From Cylindrobasidium torrendii FP15055 ss-10 (lineage: Eukaryota > Basidiomycota > Agaricomycetes > Agaricales > Physalacriaceae), in assembly GCA_000934385.1 (NCBI GenBank), contig KN880437.1, positions 62,001 to 126,000 of the forward strand: 64,000 nucleotides of DNA, written 5' to 3'. This document shows, one piece after another, positions 10,841 to 22,514 of the stretch. The first letter of the stretch is position 1, and each line of letters opens with the position of its first letter. The notes below the pieces were generated by a model. That model ran no database searches. It saw only the letters and a list, made by a program, of their open reading frames with translations, and was not told where the DNA came from. The translations under genes and the position numbers were made by a program.

Positions 10841-11103
10841 AACAAGGATCCGCTATATTATGAATTATTAATAGCGGTCACCGTTTCATTATTGCTCGCG
10901 GATGGCCGCGATATTCAGAAAGCTAGAGGACATTTCAATTTTGTCACGCACAGCCTGTTGGTTACCGTGATCGACGAGAAATGCCAAGTCGCGGAAAGAA
11001 CGTGACCGTGCGGAAGTGACGATCAGCCGATTAGTCATGGTCATTCCATGCACTTTATTTACAGCACGGATGTGAATGGGGTTCACTTCGAACCGCCATC
11101 ACG

Positions 11104-13775
11104 ATGAGTACAGAAGTGATCAAGCCCAAACGCTTGAATGGCTCCTGCGACTTTTGTAGGAAAAGGTCAACACATGTCATGAAGCGGATTCGGTTCATAA
11201 TGCTCACCCTTTCTCCAGAAAGATTCGCTGTCAGTATTCATGCACATCTTGCGGTACTAGCGTAGGAGACATACCTTGTTTCCTTCAGGTGACAGCGCCA
11301 CACAGCAAAATAACGAATGTACACAGTGCCGCATCAATGGACAAGTGCGTGATCTCACACACGGATTCATACTGCATTGTTCTGAGGCAGTTTAGACATG
11401 CACCCACAACACCACGCCCAAGGTACGCCATACACTATTGTCTTATCTCTATGTTTAATTCTTCCGTGCTTGGCCATCAGAAACGTGGTGTAACCAACTA
11501 GTAAGCACATCAGGGTAGACCCCAGCATCGCAGTTGGTTAACTCTCCGCCAGCTCTCGGCAAGTGACTACATTGCAACAAAGAGTCAGAGATCTTGAAGA
11601 GGCACTCGAAAAGGAACGGTCAGTCATCTGTATCGGGAAATGTGGCCGTGTGTTCATGTTTGTAGGTCAAAGTCATCGTTCATTGATAACGCGGATTCGT
11701 CTGCATTATCTGCTGCGAACTCTCCCTTTGACTCTCCCGAATCAAGCTCAGGAATCGATGATCTAGTGGAAAGTATGGAACGCACGTCGTTGCATCAAGA
11801 CGGTCGATATTTCGGCCCGAGCAGCAGTGTGTACTTCATGGCCAAGGCCTTAGAATCGACGCCCGGTTTGGACATAGGCAGCAGTGATTTTGATCCTGAC
11901 CAAAGATGGACAATGCATTCAGTGGGCATCTTTCCTGCATAGGTATGCCCTCAGCTTACACTTCACAGTGGGAATACGTGCGATATCCTGCCCTCGTCTT
12001 CCCTGAGCCAGATTTGTTGGCCTCGCTGGTTGACATCTACTTCAAATACCCTGCCATGTATAGCTTGCCTGTGATTCACGAAGCCTCTTTCCGTGGTGAT
12101 CTCGCTGCTGGTCTTCATGTAGTCGACATGAGTTTCGGCTGTCTCGTTCTCGCAGCCTGCGCCATCGCGTCGCGGTTCACGGATGACCGGCGCTGTCGAC
12201 TGGAGGACGATAACCAACACTCTGCTGGCTGGAAGTTCTTTGTACAGACTTTACAAGTGCCATACAGACTTAGACCAACCTTGCACGACGTTCAATACTG
12301 TTGTGTACGTTGTCTTTTGTGCTTGTCGAGAATTTCCTGAGATATCCGATTCCTCAGCTTCATCTGATGTATGCCATGGGTAGCTCAGCGCCTCAAACAA
12401 ACTGGACCATGATTGGTATAGGAATGCGCTTCGCATTGGAGTTGGGGCTACATCGCAAGCATCAAGGAAAACTCACCGTCGAGGACGAAACTCGCAAACG
12501 TGTTTTCTGGAGTCTCCTCTTCGTAGATCGCCATGTCAGCCTGCAATTCGGGCGTCCGTTTGCCATCAACGATGAAGAGTCTGTATCTTCCGATAGGCAG
12601 GTTTCATCTTTCGCTGACATATGTACAGCTTTGACGTAGAGCTTCCTGTTCCCTGCGATGCCGAATATTTCGAGAACGACTTCCAGCAGCCACCGGACAA
12701 ACCAGCGAAGATAGCGGGGTTCATTCACCACTTACGGATTGTGCACATTATCTCTCTTATAGCCAAACAAATCAACGGTCTCAAGAAGTCACGAATACAG
12801 CCCATCCCCGATCCTAGCACAATTGACTCCCTTCTGAATGCTTGGTTCAATGCTATACCGGACCATCGTAAGTGCTTAACTATCACAAATGTTCAAACTT
12901 TTCTGAATATGGGGAAGTACGCTGGGATCCGCAAAACCGGCACGATTCAATCTACTATTACGACAGTGCGATGCTCTACGTTGTATTCTACGACACCCAG
13001 CTCAACCATCATCGTCAATTTCTCCACGGAAAGAATGCCCATCTCCTCCCTTCCATGTCGATATGTTTGAATGCGGCACGCTCGCTGAGTCGGCTGATGG
13101 AAACGCTGCATTCCCGCCACAATATTCCATTTTTTGTCATCGATGTATGTCTTCAATACGGTCCGCGACGTGGCTCATGCGAGTATAGATGACCGCCTTC
13201 AATGCAGGCATAATTTTGTGCACCAATATCCGCAAACAGCGATACATGAATTGCATTCCATCTAGCGCCCTTGACCATGATGTCGAAGACCTCTGGCGCC
13301 TCATCGGTATACTCGAACGTGATGCCGCTTTGTGAGTCCATCCTTCAGGTCCATTGCCTCACTTAACTCAGCTTTGTTAGCTTCCATCTTTCCGGTCGCT
13401 TAGCGTATGTTATATCGTCATGAGCCATCGTCTTAACATCGAATGCTCACAGTACTGAACTACAGGCAAAGCTTGAAGGGACTGGTTAATATCCCGATGC
13501 ACCAGCATGGCCATCCTACAGCATGCCCACTTCTTGTTGCGCCGTCGGGATATGTCAACCAATCTGGTATGAGCTCTCCAGACTGGTCGAAGATGGATCC
13601 AACACTTTTCGGGCTGGAGCCCCCTCTGGAGCTACCCTGGGGCACAGCGATGCCAGAGATGATATTCATGGAAGGGGAGGACACACAAAAGTGGATTGAA
13701 GCGGGGGTGTCCGAGCCTCAGTGGCTTCGAGAATTGGGGTGCGTCCAATCTTTGACCTTCTTGGGCTTCGACTAA
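11104..13775 (+). CDS. Zn(II)2Cys6 transcription factor with fungal_trans domain
   Basis: I can trace about thirteen exons. The first three (11104-11165, an 11-nt exon 11219-11229, 11289-11344) plus 11396-11422 give CDFCRKRKIRCDS...ECTQCRINGQTCTH, an exact CX2CX6CX9CX2CX6C cluster (C15, C18, C25, C35, C38, C45). A short coiled coil follows (VTTLQQRVRDLEEALEKE). The fungal_trans middle-homology region includes PALVFPEPDLLASLVDIYF, LPVIHEASF, APQTNWTMIGIGMRFALELGLHRK, DETRKRVFWSLLFVDRHVSLQFGRPFAINDE. The last intron model, 13485-13521, is only 37 nt and is uncertain; all earlier junctions fit well. About 640 aa, nuclear DNA-binding regulator. The target genes cannot be read from sequence; no obvious pathway cluster lies next to it. 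Confidence 0.88.
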
Positions 13776-14074
13776 GGCAGCTCTCATAGCTCCGGCAGCC
13801 ATATGACAGACTTCTTCTCACAATAGATATCCCACTGTTCCACACATGCGTCCCTCAGGCGCCTTCTCAGAGACCTACATATTGTAGACTTATTGGGTTT
13901 TAGACAGCAGCGACATAGACCACATCGATTGCTCTAGTGAGCGGACAATGTACATCAGCTTCAAGTACCCATAATTATGCACACGTGTGCAAGTCGAAAG
14001 CCTAATCGTCGATACTAGATATAAAGTCCCTACCCCAGTACATAGTTACTGAAATACATACATCTCCAAACAGT

Positions 14075-16089
14075 TCAGTCCTGGTATCGGAACGGCATAG
14101 TTGTCCAAGTGAACCCTGCCGTTGGCCAAGTAGGTGGTTCAAACGATGTTGCCTTTTGGTCGTGCAGATACTTCACCTTCTTGACCGACTTCTCCAAAGC
14201 ATGCATATCCTCCACTTCGAGCCTCTCTTGTTTCCCTGTTGCAGGAGATATTGTGGTAAACCACGCCCCATTCACGTCGCCACTGGGCAATATGATGTCC
14301 TGTACCGTGTCCTCCTTCCGGAGGTGTCGGATTTCCACATACTGCAGCGCACTACCTCGCCGTAATCGCGCTTTGGCGAAGGAACTAATGTCGAATCCTT
14401 GGAAGCCCGGGTCAGCTTCGATGTACAGAGCGCGGAGGCGGGGACACATGGCGGTCGAGACACCAAACATATGCTTGAGCCCAAGGCGCAGCGTGCCTTC
14501 GTGTGCATCGTCGGGGTATAAGGCAGAAAGTACGTTTATCGACGATCCCCATTGTTGCGGCGGCTGGATGCTCAACTCGATGAGAGCAGGAAGTGCGGTG
14601 AAAACATCCTTCCACAGCTCGGGGGCGATGTTGATATTGTCCAGAACAAAGAAACGTTCGACGGTGCAAAGGATAGGTGCGTAAGCTTTATGCATATTGA
14701 CGATGTATGATTCCCAGGCGACGTCGAGGGTATATAGGGTATCGCCGACGAACGCGAGAAGGTAGAGTCCCGATGGATGGTTGGCGCATCGTACGCGCCA
14801 TTCAGTTTTATCCAACATGCACGGTAGATGCGAGAGGTCTGCCGGGAGGAAGTTGGCAAGGTCAGCGCCATTTGCGTGAGCAGACCCCCAGAAGTACAAC
14901 TCCGTCGTCTCTGGCAGCACGATAAACGACAGCAATCTTCGAACGTGCACCATATCTTCAGGTTCCCCCCACGAAAAACGGCGCAAATATGGGAGATGTA
15001 CGCATCGACCAAAGGCAGGAGAGGGGATGTCCTGTTCAGGATGTCGTGTGGGGCCAGCCTGAACCAAAATGAGCTCCTCGAGGCGAGGGGAGCCCTCCAA
15101 CATATCCAGAAACTCGTTCGTCGATGCTCGGGATACGGACTCGATGGGCTGGTGATGTAAACAGAGGTGGGTCAAGTTGCGGAAGTAAGTGCGCGGCCAG
15201 TCCGTGTAAAATTCGAGGGAGAGCTGTCGTAGATGTGGCATTTCTTCGCTGAAAAGACCCGGCACAAAAGTATCGCCTTCCAATGGACCTCGCGTCTCAA
15301 TCGAGAGACTTCTTAAGCGCCGAGCGGGAGGTGACAGAGACGCGTATATCTCGGGAATAGCGCCTGCATCTAATGTTCTAGGAAAACCTAAAGCAAGAGA
15401 TGAGCTTTGGCCTGCGATATTTATGAACCACGGACCAAGATGTAGTTCCTCAATTCTATCAATATGAGGTGTCAGTAGCCGCATTTCTAAGACGCAGTTA
15501 GACTGGCATTCCATTTACGGTGTGCGGGGAGGGGGTATACCTGAGGATGAGGCCAATCCTTTGCGAATGCCAAAAAAGACGGTAATAGGTAATTCTCCAG
15601 AGCGCTTGAGGTATTTGTCCGGGGAATACGCGTTGTCGATAGCACGCCAGAGCCTGCGCCCCGTCGCTGCAATGCCACGCCAATGCCGACAAACGTGAAG
15701 GAAGCGCATCCAGTCGATTGGTGCGTATTCAGTGCCACCTGCTGGTGGCACAGGCATGAAGCTGGACAGCGGTTGTTGAGACCATGCGAAGATATCTACA
15801 ATGACCTCTGGTGGAAGCCGGTTTATAGGTGCAAGGAGATTGCGTTTTCCGCGTACAACAGCAATGAGTTTCTGAAGCTTTGATTCCAAGTTGTCCAACT
15901 AGGTCGCGGGTGAGAAAAACAGTGCTCAGGACATGCGTGATAACGCACCTGGTCAACATCTGTGAGGTTTCTAGCCGTTGTAAGACCATGGGAAGCAGGC
16001 TGGAATCATCAAGTAACGTACTTTTTGGTGAGTTTAGTGGTCAGCTTCTCGAGCAGCGCCTTCGTCGAAAGCTGGCTCGAGGCCGACAT
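14075..16089 (-). CDS. F-box/leucine-rich-repeat type protein
   Basis: Four exons (16089-16022, 15970-15949, 15898-15541, 15486-14075) give 619 aa. After a short helical start comes LDNLESKLQKLIAVVRGKRN and the F-box INRLPPEVIVDIF...FLHVCRHWRGIAATGRRLWRAI. The remainder is a series of weak leucine-rich strands (RSLSIETRG, LRQLSLEFYTDW, LTHLCLHHQP, LEELILVQAG). It ends with a conserved KYLHDQKATSFEPPTWPTAGFTWTTMPF block shared with the divergent neighbour at 16404. F-box proteins link substrates to SCF ubiquitin ligases through Skp1; the substrate is unknown. Mushrooms carry large, fast-changing families of these. The gene is intact. Confidence 0.85.
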
Positions 16090-16205
16090 GGTGGTAAGTG
16101 ACAAGTTGAAGGGCGCTTCGCGCGAATCACAAGGGTCATCAGAATTCAGGGCCATGTAAAGAAAGACACCGAGCGCGTATGATATTGATTGACTCGCGGC
16201 AAAAA

Positions 16206-16287
16206 GGCACTACCAGGGTTCGAACCTGGGTTTCGGGAAGACGAGATGCTTCAAAATCCCGTGTGATGACCACTACACTATAGCGCC
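16206..16287 (-). tRNA. tRNA-Gln (UUG) with 11-nt intron
   Basis: Reverse strand starts GGCGCTATAGTGTAGTGGTC and ends CCTGGTAGTGCC, forming a 7-bp acceptor stem with one G-U pair. The T arm is CCAGG-TTCGAAC-CCTGG. Anticodon stem CGGGA/TCCCG encloses TTTTGA, intron AGCATCTCGTC and T, so the anticodon is TTG. It lies in the promoter interval between two head-to-head F-box genes. Body and D arm closely follow fungal tRNA-Gln. Confidence 0.92.
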
Positions 16288-16403
16288 TTGGTGTGTGCTG
16301 AATTGGCCCTAATCTGAAAAATTCAATGAGTTGAGATATGTCCTGCTTGCAGCACGGGGCGTAGTTTTAAAATGCAAGTTGAAGTTGGACCTTAACCATC
16401 ATC

Positions 16404-18374
16404 ATGCCTATCCAAAACTGGGCGACCCGCGATTTGCTAGATGCACTCATGACCAAGGTTTCTAAGAAGTATGCACCCTCTTGCGTTAGATGAATCGACA
16501 TTAATGGTGCTACAGGACTTTCAAGACCGTGAAAGATGTACGTTTGCTTGACATGCGTGCGCTTGCCTCAGGCTCAAGGACATTCGTAGCTTGATGTTAT
16601 CGAAGAGCGTTTGCAGAAGATAACTGCTATACTGCGCGGAAGACGGAACGCGCTGGCATCTATCAACCGACTACCTACCGAGCTCCTCGAGAACATTTTC
16701 GAGCTTGTCCAACTGCACCTTCACATTTTCATACCATCGCCCCCCACTGCTAGTGGGTATGATCACGGGTACCGAGGGTGGCTTGTGCTTTTGGCCGTTT
16801 GCCGCCACTGGCGCGGCATCGCAGCAACAAGCGGCGTTCTATGGTCCTCGGTAGACACCAGCTTCATGCCACAGCGCTTCCTTAAGCGCTCGAAGGACAG
16901 CCTCCTATCTGTGTACTGCGGCATCCGCCGACGACCTGCACCAAAAGCAGAGCTTCAACTTATCCAACCACATTTACATCGTGTGCGCGAGTTGCATTTG
17001 GATGTATCGAAATGGGTCAACTCGACGGCCGAACTCATGATCCTCCTCAGTGTGCCGACCCCGCATCTTCGTAGCCTTACTCTAGAGACGGCAGGCCCGA
17101 CCACGGGCGGCCCAGCACTCCCCCCGCTTTTCACTGGGGAAATGCCGCAACTCAGAATGCTCACCCTCGAGTATTTCATAACATGGCCCGATGGCTACTT
17201 TCGAGGCCTTACGCACGTTTGTCTGCACCACCAGCCGCAAGACATATTGCGTGTCCGTACGAGCGAGTTTCTGGATTTTTTGGATGCGAGCCCCGAGCTC
17301 GAGGAGCTCGTCCTGGTTAGCGCCGGTCCTACTCGCACAGAAACAGACGACGTACCCTCACCCCAACTTGGGCGCCTAGTCCGACTATCCAAATTGCGGG
17401 AATTTACTTGGGGCAAGGTGATGGACCTTTCCCTTGTCCGTCGCCTGCTCGGCTATCTATCAGTCCCTTCCACTACACGAATGTTTTTCTGGGGATCCAC
17501 CATTCTTGGACATGATGGCGACATCGCAAAGCTCATACCGGACAATCTGACCAATCTTCCTTGTTTCCTGAATATCCAGACATGGCACTTGCGCTGCACA
17601 CCCTCAAAAGAGCTACTACTCGGACAGGAGAATTACCTCATTGCATTTGAGAATCAAACCCTCTACACTTTAGACATCTGCAGCGAGGTGTACCTTGCAC
17701 GGATGGCTGCAGCATACGCTCCCATCTTACGAATCGTCGAGCAGTTGGTGGTGAGGGACAGAATAGCGATGACTACAGGACTTTGGGAAGACCTATTTTA
17801 CTGCATGCCTCAATTGCAGTCGATTGACTTACACCCGCATCCGGCTTGGAACGCCTCTCGAGGTATTCTAGCTGCTCTCTATCCTGAAGCCGACCCTTCC
17901 GCAAGGACAGGCCTGAAGAGCCTTCTCAAACCTGACGATGTGCTCTGCCCAAATCTCAAAAGACTGTCCTTCGACGTTGCACCAGGCTTACAGGGACCAG
18001 GTTTCTATATTAGCATGTTCGCAAAAGGAAGGAAAGATAAAGGGGCGCCGTTGGACAAGCTACAGATACGATATATGCAGCACGATGATGAAATTGTGGA
18101 TGTTCATGCTCCTCCGCCTCCGCCTCCGCCTCCGCCTCCGTTGCCCGGAGCGACGATACCACAAACAGCAGTGCTAGCACCTATTACTGTGGCCGCGCCA
18201 CCCGAAGTTGTGCAAGAGACTGGGCTTGAACTCGAAGCGGCACGCTTAGCGGAGGCCAGTGTCGGGAGTGTCGAGTATTTGTATTCGCAACAGGATGTGG
18301 GACCAATCAATCCGCGATCATGGCCAAACAGGGCATTTGTGTGGACGACAATGCCACTAATGGATGAAGAATGA
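16404..18374 (+). CDS. F-box/leucine-rich-repeat type protein, paralogue of 14075-16089
   Basis: Three exons (16404-16468, 16516-16537, 16590-18374) give 623 aa. The exon layout copies that of the divergent neighbour, including a 22-nt second exon. The F-box region reads INRLPTELLENIFELVQ...LLAVCRHWRGIAATSGVLWSS. LRSLTLETAGPT, LRMLTLEYFITWPDGYFRGLTHVCLHHQP and LEELVLVSAGPTR match the partner strand by strand. Near residue 565 there is a run of prolines coded by a CCTCCG repeat, absent from the partner. The C-terminus FVWTTMPL is shared. Probable SCF substrate adaptor; partner unknown. Similar exon structure and opposite orientation indicate an inverted duplication. Confidence 0.87.
18110..18140 (+). 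repeat. CCTCCG microsatellite coding polyproline
   Basis: A short in-frame CCTCCG run inside the F-box gene encodes about ten consecutive prolines. It is length-variable sequence by nature and absent from the paralogue. Confidence 0.85.
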
Positions 18375-18426
18375 GCTGGCCACAGGGTATTTTGTAGGCT
18401 ATGACACCCACAATCATCACATATTC

Positions 18427-19250
18427 CTAGCGAACGCCGAATACTTGTGTGAACCAGCCTACGAGACGAGAGACGTGACGGACGGCAGGGTCTGTGAGAG
18501 CCAATCTTAGGTCGGGTCGAAGTCCGTTGTCCTGTTCAGTCCTCGGGATTGTGCGATAGCAAATGTCCATGTTTGACTTCAAGTATGGCGAAGCGGTGAG
18601 CGAAGGTCTTGTGTCAGGCTCGAAGGACGCCTTTACATCTGGTGGGATTCAGTTCAGATGAAAACTGTTGAACAGTCTAACACACTTTGAATATGCACGA
18701 TATCCCCCCGCTGTATTCCAGGAGAGTCATTCAATCCACCCCAGTTTTCTGCAGTCTCTCTCCAAGCAGTCAAGGTACACACTTGGTTATCCGAGTCGCC
18801 AAGAGTGAGCTTAAGGAGATAGACCTCCCTGCCTGCGTCTTTCCCTTTCCTCAGTGTGATGCCATCCGGACCTTGGATCTCGAGGACGGCTAAGAGCATC
18901 GACACTTGCTTTGAGCCGTGGCCATGCAGAGACTCGAGTGTTGTCAGAGAATTGAGACTGAAATGAAACTGTGGAAACTGGGCGATGGACGAGGAGTCGC
19001 TGTGAGCTTGGGACTGGGTGAAGCTATCCTCTGTCTCTTGGCTGTCGGTGGTAGTGTTGAGAAATGATAAGACTCCGCTGCGATTCTGGGTAGGTGACCA
19101 TGTAATGGCTGTTCCGTTGACTGTCAATGTATCGGTTGCGTGCGAAGCATCGTTGTAATTTGTATCGGGCAGTGTAGTCCAGCTGAACGATGTCTTCGAG
19201 TCGTATTTGAGGTCGTTCGCGGTAGGAGCGCCGAGGAAAACACGGCGCAT
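18427..19250 (-). CDS. OB-fold-like protein, possibly shieldin-2-related
   Basis: Two exons (19250-18686 and 18638-18427) give 258 aa. The frame stays open upstream to 19337, but MRRVFLGAP at 19250 is the likelier start. The central part has the strand pattern of an OB fold: LAVLEIQGPDGITLRKGKDAGREVYLLKLTLGD, VCTLTAWRETAENWGG, IQRGDIVHIQNV. The C-terminus PYLKSNMDICYRTIPR...HVSRLVGWFTQVFGVR is a distinct conserved-looking block. The arrangement recalls the first OB fold of shieldin subunit 2, a single-strand DNA-binding protein of break repair, but this assignment rests on pattern only. It could be another nucleic-acid OB protein. The start lies about 125 bp from the divergent ATG9 start. Confidence 0.5.
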
Positions 19251-19375
19251 AGTGAAAGTGCGATAGCAAGGGGGAAATGGCACCGATTTCCGTGACGTCA
19301 CGAGAGCAAGCTCGCCCCATGCAGCCATCTTCCGCATAACTGCCTCTGAACAGCTACCTGGCTCAGACTGCCACC

Positions 19376-22347
19376 ATGGCGAGCAACAATCGACGGATGG
19401 CTGCCTCTCGCTCGATGCAGGGCTCGATGAACAACTCGCGCCCGTTTCTGAACATGCTCAACCCAATGGGCCGTCAATATCAGGGCTATACGCAAGCCAA
19501 CCAGTCCTTGCTTGAAGAAGAGGATGAGGAGGAGCGCAGTCCAGATGGCGGCGGAGACCTTGAGCTCGCGTCCTCCTCTGCAACACAGCAACCACACCGA
19601 CACGACGAGTCGGACGATGATGAGGTGCCGCAGAGCTTCATGGTCGAGGACAAGCCTAATTCGCCGCCAGTCAACAAGGGCAAGGGCAAAGCGCGTAGAA
19701 ACCGACCACTCTTCTCTGCCCCCGGCCGAAAGCCACCTATCCTTCCTACCCATGCCTCAGTGTCTATTCCACCACGACCGTCCGAGATCGACCCCGAGGG
19801 TGCAAAGACACCGCGTCCGCCATCACCAGAAGGGCATGCACGCCTCAACAACCCCATGTCTAGCGCAGATCCAGTCCGACTTGCACTTTGGCAGTGGGCT
19901 AACGTAACCAACCTGGATGCGTTCCTTCAGGACGTATACTACTACTACGAGGGTAAAGGCATGTTCAGCATTGCGCTGGCAAGAGGCCTAAACCTGCTGT
20001 GCGTCTTCCTCACCCCATTATACTTTTGCTCATCGCCATTAGAACGATTGGCTTTGTAATTGGCTTCTCCACATTTATATTTGGCTGCATCGACTATTCG
20101 CGCATACATCCAGACAAGACGATGCGCTTGTCAGACGCCATTGTAGATCGTTGTGTGACCAAGTGCGTTCAGTTATTGTGCCCCACTCCTCGTTCTCAAC
20201 CCGCCTAGATTCTCTGGCTTTACACTCCTCTTTTTCCTCACATTCACCGCATTTTATGTCTGGCAAATTGTTTCATTTGCGCTTGCCCTCCAGCGCCTGC
20301 GTGTACTGTACAACTTCTACACCCACCTGCTCAAGATACCTGATGTGCGTGGGCGCACATGAATGCAATATGAAGCTCACGAACGAACAGGTAGACATTC
20401 AAACAATATCCTGGCCGGAGATTGTGCGACGTATCGGTGCCATCCGAGAGGATAACCCCAACACTGCGCTTTCGTCTCGTAACGCCGGTACACAAGACGA
20501 TGTGACTGTTGCAAAGCTGGACGCCCATGACATTGCCAACCGTATCTTACGGCAAGAGAACTACCTCATTGCCATTTTCAACAAGGATTTACTTGACCTT
20601 CGCGTCCCAGTCCCTGCATACCTAGAACAGTTTGTTGACCAAGAGAAGGGCAATGGCAAGAGACTCACGCAGGCGTTGGAGTGGAACCTCCGGTTCTGCT
20701 TAATGGAGTACCTGTTCGACGAGAATGGCCAAGTCCGTCGTGTCTTCTTGAACTCGAGAAACCGTGGACCTTTGATCCAAGGGTAGCACATCTTCACTTA
20801 CTCGTCTCATTCCTGATCTGACTTTGGTACAGTCTCAAGCGGCGTTTCATCTTTATGGGCATTCTCAACGCTATATTCGTGCCCTTCATTGTCATTTACT
20901 TGCTCATTTATTCATTTTTCCGTTATTTTGAGGTGCGTAGCCTGTGTCACCGTCTTCTTTTTTGTCTGACAATTAGCAGCAATACCACAAGGACCCGTCT
21001 ACCATTGGCGGTCGTCGCTATACATCCTATGCACAGTGGAAATTTCGCGAATTCAACGAACTTCCACATCTCTTCATTCGACGCCTAGACGAGAGCTACC
21101 CCGCCGCGGCCATGTATATTGGCCAGTTCCCAAACGAGAAGGTCTTCCTCATCATGCGCTTTGTGGCCTTTGTCTCCGGATCGTTTGCCGCTGTACTGTT
21201 TCTCGCGACGGTGTGGGATCCAGACATCTTTGTGCACCTCGAGGTTACACCCCATAGAAGCGTGCTCTTTTATCTGAGTGTGTTTGGGTCCATCGTAGCC
21301 GTTGCAAGAGGCATGATCCCGGAGGAAAATCGCGTCTTTGACCCAGAATTGTTGATGACAGAGGTCATTTCATGCACGCATTACATGCCGGAAAGCTGGC
21401 GAGGGCAAATCCATAGCAAAAAGGTTAGTTCAACAGGGTCTTCTTAAGCAAGAAGCTCACCGCTTTCATAGGTGCATCAGGAGTTCGGAGAGCTATTCCA
21501 AATGAAGGTCCTCATTTTTGTGGAGGAGCTCATGTCCGTCGTCCTCACGCCGCTCATCCTTTGGTATTCCCTGCCGAATTGCGCACCTGCCATTATCGAC
21601 TTCTTCCGCGAGTTTTCTGTACACGTCGACGGTCGAGGCTATGTGTGCAGTTTTGCAGAATTCAACTTTGAACGACATGGAAATGTGAAGTTCGGGGCGC
21701 CGGCTGCAACTAGTGGTGGAAAGGTGGATCGAAAGATGGTGTCGAACGAGGGGAAAATGGAGAAGAGTTTCTTGAATTTCAAAGCAGCAAACCCAGACTG
21801 GAACCCTTCCGACCCCTCTGGGTCTGCGTATCTCAATCGGATGGCGGAGTTCACCACGACGCATTTGCCTGGGAAACGGCGGTCGCTCGGGGAGAGCATA
21901 GTATTGCCATCGGAGCCGCTAGCGGACAGAGCACACGAGTACGACCGGGCGTTGAGGCAGAGTCAAATCTATGCGGCTGTGCGGAGGAAGGCAGCGGCGG
22001 GGAGCATGCTTGGCGCTTCGACCTTCGTCGGTGGTCACGGTCCTGGATCATCTTCGATTTTTGGGCCTGGGATGGCACAAACAGTGGCCCTCGGTGATTC
22101 ACAAGTCAGTGTGCAAGCACCTCATCAACACCATCAACCACCGCCGCCTGAGGTTTCTGTTATCCCGGAGGATGACTTCAACGAGGACGGCGGTGTGGGC
22201 AGTGGGCTCGGTGGATCATATGTCGACGGCGCACGACGCGCGCGCGTGCAGGTAGAGGAGGAGAGAGACTGGGAAGATAACGGAGTGCTAGGTCTGTTGG
22301 CACAAATCTATGAACGGAGAGACGGGACGAGTCGGCGTGTGATCTAG
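19376..22347 (+). CDS. ATG9: Autophagy lipid scramblase Atg9
   Basis: Start ATG sits in a strong context (CCACCATGG). A long disordered, acidic N-terminus leads to WQWANVTNLDAFLQDVYYYYEGKGM, then membrane helices (TIGFVIGFSTFIFGCIDY, LLFFLTFTAFYVWQIV). The conserved core follows: [103 protein letters not shown] and ELMSVVLTPLILWYSLP. Six to seven short introns interrupt it. The C-terminal tail is glycine- and histidine-rich. Atg9 moves lipids between leaflets and brings membrane to the growing autophagosome; trimeric membrane protein of Golgi-derived vesicles. Confidence 0.96.
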
Positions 22348-22514
22348 CCACGCTAGTGTAGAGGTGTACTTGCTCACGATGTGTATATAAATATGGCATA
22401 TGCCTTACTACAATACGGGGGAAAGGGAAAAAGGGTTGACCACGATGCGAACACGTGGACAGCGCCTGCCTTGCAAGTGGCCAAGGTAGTCGTCGTTCTT
22501 TGTTCGTATCCACC

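Noticed and set aside
13485..13521. Frameshift near the end of the Zn2Cys6 regulator
   Set aside because: A short 37-nt intron with GT and AG restores the frame; length is odd, but a pseudogene call is not justified when all other exons are intact.
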